64,000 bases of DNA from Heliocybe sulcata (lineage: Eukaryota > Basidiomycota > Agaricomycetes > Gloeophyllales > Gloeophyllaceae), in assembly GCA_004369045.1 (NCBI GenBank), contig ML213518.1, positions 480,591 to 544,590 on the forward strand, read 5' to 3'. Of the stretch, positions 62,037-64,000 are shown piece by piece. The position numbers were made by a program, and so were the translations under genes. The notes below the pieces were generated by a model. That model did not search any database and had not been told where the DNA came from. It was given only the letters and a program-made list of their open reading frames with translations. How positions within the stretch are numbered: the stretch's first letter is position 1; each line of letters opens with the position of its first letter.

Positions 62037-63637
62037 TCAGTGTCCGTACGTTGCTTTGAGTCTCTCTTTCACGTACTCCCCTGCTGTAATTATCTCGTAT
62101 TTCGGAGGTCTCTCGGCGGAGACGCAGCTTTCAATTGGCTATCACGATTCAGTCAGTGATACATCAGCGCACTTTAAGGAATGGAAACGCACTTCCAACC
62201 GAACGTCGTAATCAGTACCAAAGAAGAGGGGAATGGAGTACCTCTCAGCGCCAGATTTATTGGCCGCGCGATGCACGGTCGACTTGAAGATATCATCTGA
62301 CAGAGTTTAGCACCGAATCGTACGAGCTGCATATCTACTCACTGGTCCACCGCGCAAACTGGTCCCCAAGACTGTTGACATCAATAAGTGGCAAAGGGTT
62401 CAGTATATCACAAGAACGCATACTTCACTACGAGAGTCCCAGGAATCGGAGGAGCGTCGATCCACTGCTTTGACGCGTTGAGCACTTGCAGAGACTGGAT
62501 GGGAGGATCCGTCTGTTGGTATAGGAGCGTAAAGCACTAGAGATGCGGGAGATTTAGAGGGAGATATTCTGAGAATATCAGGCCACGTGCCTCCCAGCTA
62601 GTCCCATCCACAACGGTCAGATGCCGTGGTTTGATGACACTTACTACTAACTCACTCTGTGTGTGCACCAATTCCCAGTACTTTCTCATCCACGTCCGGC
62701 GTTTGTGGAGGATAATGCAGAACCCGCATTAAGGCAGCCGAGTTCTTCGTCTAAAGAGGTCCATATCAGTGGAAAATAACGGCAGATGAATTCTTGAAGG
62801 ACTTCAGGGCAGAGCCGAACATAAGATTAAGGCCAGAACATACTTTGTCGTCGAAGAAGGTCTCGGGCAAGTCAAGAGCCCTCGCGAATAGAGGGAAAAG
62901 TAGCTTCCCTAGGTTTACGGCGGCATGACTAGTCATATGTCCGTGAGCATTACCAGGTCGTATCTTGCGCTACGCTGTTTATAGCGTTGACTTACTAGTA
63001 TGATAGGACTGCCTCTCTGAATGCTGGCGCATCCTCTTTGGGAGGCCAGACATTAGAGCCCGCCATGACGCCATCCTCCGCCCGTTTTTCGTCCCGTTCT
63101 TGGGGAGCCATCTCTTCCCAGCCGAACTCAAATCCCTCGTGCATGTCTTTCAAGCCGTTTGGGTCATTATTACTAGAGAACAGGGGGTTGTATCCTTTGA
63201 AGTTAGGCGTCTTACGCATGTCGATCTAGTACAAAACAATCAGGTTAATGAGGTTAGGGTTAGCGGGAGAACAAACCTCCATCTTCGTTTCAAGCGGTAG
63301 GGCAAAGAAATTCTTGCTCTCTGCAAGAGCGTTTTCAAGCGTGGCCACTGGTATGCCGTGGTTCTTCACTTCGTACGTTGATTGATAACACATATGTGAC
63401 GGGTAGCCAGCGCCCTACCGTAGAAAAATCCGACATTCATACATGCGTCCCTAATCTTCTCTGACAGTTCTTGCTTCAGAGTAGGATCGGCGGTCGAAAT
63501 GTTCTGCAGATCGCTGCGGAAACACAAACTTCGTGAGATACTGGACTACCTATTGGCTTGCTGCTCATGATCACCAACATGATAGGTATCCTGGAGAAAG
63601 ACGGGTCCGCTTTATTTGCTACGCCCACCAGCGACAT
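62037..63637 (-). CDS. 2-oxoglutarate/Fe(II) oxygenase, isopenicillin-N-synthase-like
   Basis: Non-haem iron oxygenase of the 2OG-FeII/IPNS-like superfamily common in fungal secondary metabolism. Start at 63635-63637 (MSLVGVANKADPSFSR). The first intron (donor AT|GTTGGT) restores IPIIDLQNISTADPTL. Then IRDACMNVGFFY|VKNHGIPVATLEN, FFALPLETKME|IDMRKTPNFKGY, HEGFEFGWEEMAP, VLHYPPQTPDVDEKV and LGIGAHT. A predicted 7-nt microexon (62591-62597) supplies the Asp of the HxD iron motif, giving HTDWECFTLLYQQ. Next QVLNASKQWIDAPPIPGTLV, NLGDQFARWTS, and the third iron ligand and 2OG-binding Arg in STVHRAANKSGAERYSIPLF. The end is EIITAGEYVKERLKATYGH, stop 62037-62039. The product is unknown. It shares a 214-bp divergent promoter with the Zn2Cys6 gene. 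Confidence 0.85.
62591..62597 (-). other. Predicted 7-nt microexon carrying the HxD aspartate
   Basis: The minus-strand bases ctgggag follow ACTAG and precede GCACGT. Joined to the upstream exon ending in GA (before GTGAGT, 62655) and the downstream exon beginning TGCTTTACG (62536), they give H-T-D-W-E-C-F-T-L-L. Flanking introns would be 58 and 54 nt, and the downstream one would use a GC donor. Confidence 0.6.
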
Positions 63638-63851
63638 AGTAGGATTCTGCAGGTCTACCCAGGAAGTGCTGTGGAGGACCAGGACGCTCGACGATAAGCA
63701 GGACCGGTTCAACACGGATCGACATACAGCGTGAGAACGGAAATTGCCAATTTTGGTAAGTTCTGTATCCCGACGGCCCGGCTGCTTGCGTGTCTTCGGC
63801 TTCTCCGAGATACTGCGGGAGGGCGAATGCACCAGCTTGCGGAATACGAAC
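63638..63851. promoter_or_regulatory. Shared divergent promoter region
   Basis: 214 bp separates the start codons of the 2OG oxygenase (-) and the Zn2Cys6 factor (+), so both core promoters must overlap or lie side by side. No specific binding site was identified. Confidence 0.45.
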
Positions 63852-64000
63852 ATGTCGTCCCCGGAGAATGAAGTGCAGGAGGGTCGAAATCAGCCAAAGA
63901 AACGAAGATTGCTGCGCGCGTGCGATGTCTGTAGACGGAAGAAAAGTGAGAGACTCACATGTCATCCGGTCACTTGATCTTAACACCTCGTGGTACTTAT
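63852..64000 (+). CDS. Zn2Cys6 transcription factor (3' partial)
   Basis: First exon of a fungal zinc-cluster regulator, nuclear and DNA-binding. The start at 63852-63854 gives MSSPENEVQEGRNQPKKRR, then LLRACDVCRRKK, the first half of the C-x2-C-x6-C cluster with its basic residues. A donor GTGAGA follows right after the Lys-Lys codons (about 63944), which is the usual place of the conserved intron in fungal zinc-cluster genes. The rest lies beyond the right edge. Its position directly divergent from a 2OG oxygenase would fit a local regulator of that gene, but this is inference. Confidence 0.75.

Overview
The window is nuclear DNA of a filamentous basidiomycete, most likely an Agaricomycete. 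Nearly every gene is cut by short GT-AG introns of about 45-70 nt. Genes lie on both strands with small spacers. The gene set is that of a mushroom-type fungus: Tsp2-like tetraspanin, LEA-2-like membrane protein, F-box/LRR protein, TKL-like kinase, isopenicillin-N-synthase-like oxygenase, Zn2Cys6 factor and FMN alpha-hydroxy-acid dehydrogenases. An assembly gap of 490 N lies at 21957-22446. I found no CRISPR, rRNA, convincing tRNA or intact transposon.

Left part (1-20.2 kb): 5'-truncated geranylgeranyltransferase I beta (+), Tgl2-like lipase (-), a stretch with only gene-like debris (3.7-5.2 kb), secreted GH20 beta-hexosaminidase (+), RNA polymerase III subunit RPC9 (-), a charged helical repeat protein made of phase-0 exon modules (+), TRK potassium transporter (-) and a large WDR7/rabconnectin-3-beta-like WD40 protein (-).

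Middle (20.2-37.6 kb): a gene-poor stretch with a 17-bp inverted repeat and the N gap. Then come four small membrane-protein genes: an LPSY-tailed single-pass protein, a LEA-2-like protein, an LPPY-tailed single-pass protein and a tetraspanin. Thioredoxin reductase, an unassigned acidic ORF, a gene-poor stretch and a VTT/TVP38 membrane protein follow.

Right part (37.6-64 kb): two FMN alpha-hydroxy-acid dehydrogenase paralogues in opposite orientation flank a SUN-domain Slp1-like protein and V-ATPase subunit c. Then ALG11, a multi-exon kinase gene with a strong hairpin inside an intron, a CCDC25/Jlp2 homologue divergent from an F-box protein, a small predicted N-myristoylated protein, a secreted alpha/beta hydrolase, PRMT3, a 2-oxoglutarate/Fe(II) oxygenase whose metal-binding motif seems to be completed by a 7-nt microexon, and the first exon of a divergent Zn2Cys6 transcription factor.

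Most genes are unrelated housekeeping or accessory functions. The few functional links I can argue are: WDR7-like protein with V-ATPase subunit c (acidification); ALG11, TVP38-type protein, Slp1-like protein and tetraspanin (secretory pathway and membranes); and the two LPxY-tailed proteins as possible Rsp5/Nedd4 ligase adaptors. Exon joins given below were worked out by hand from reading frame and splice consensus; no alignment or RNA data were available.
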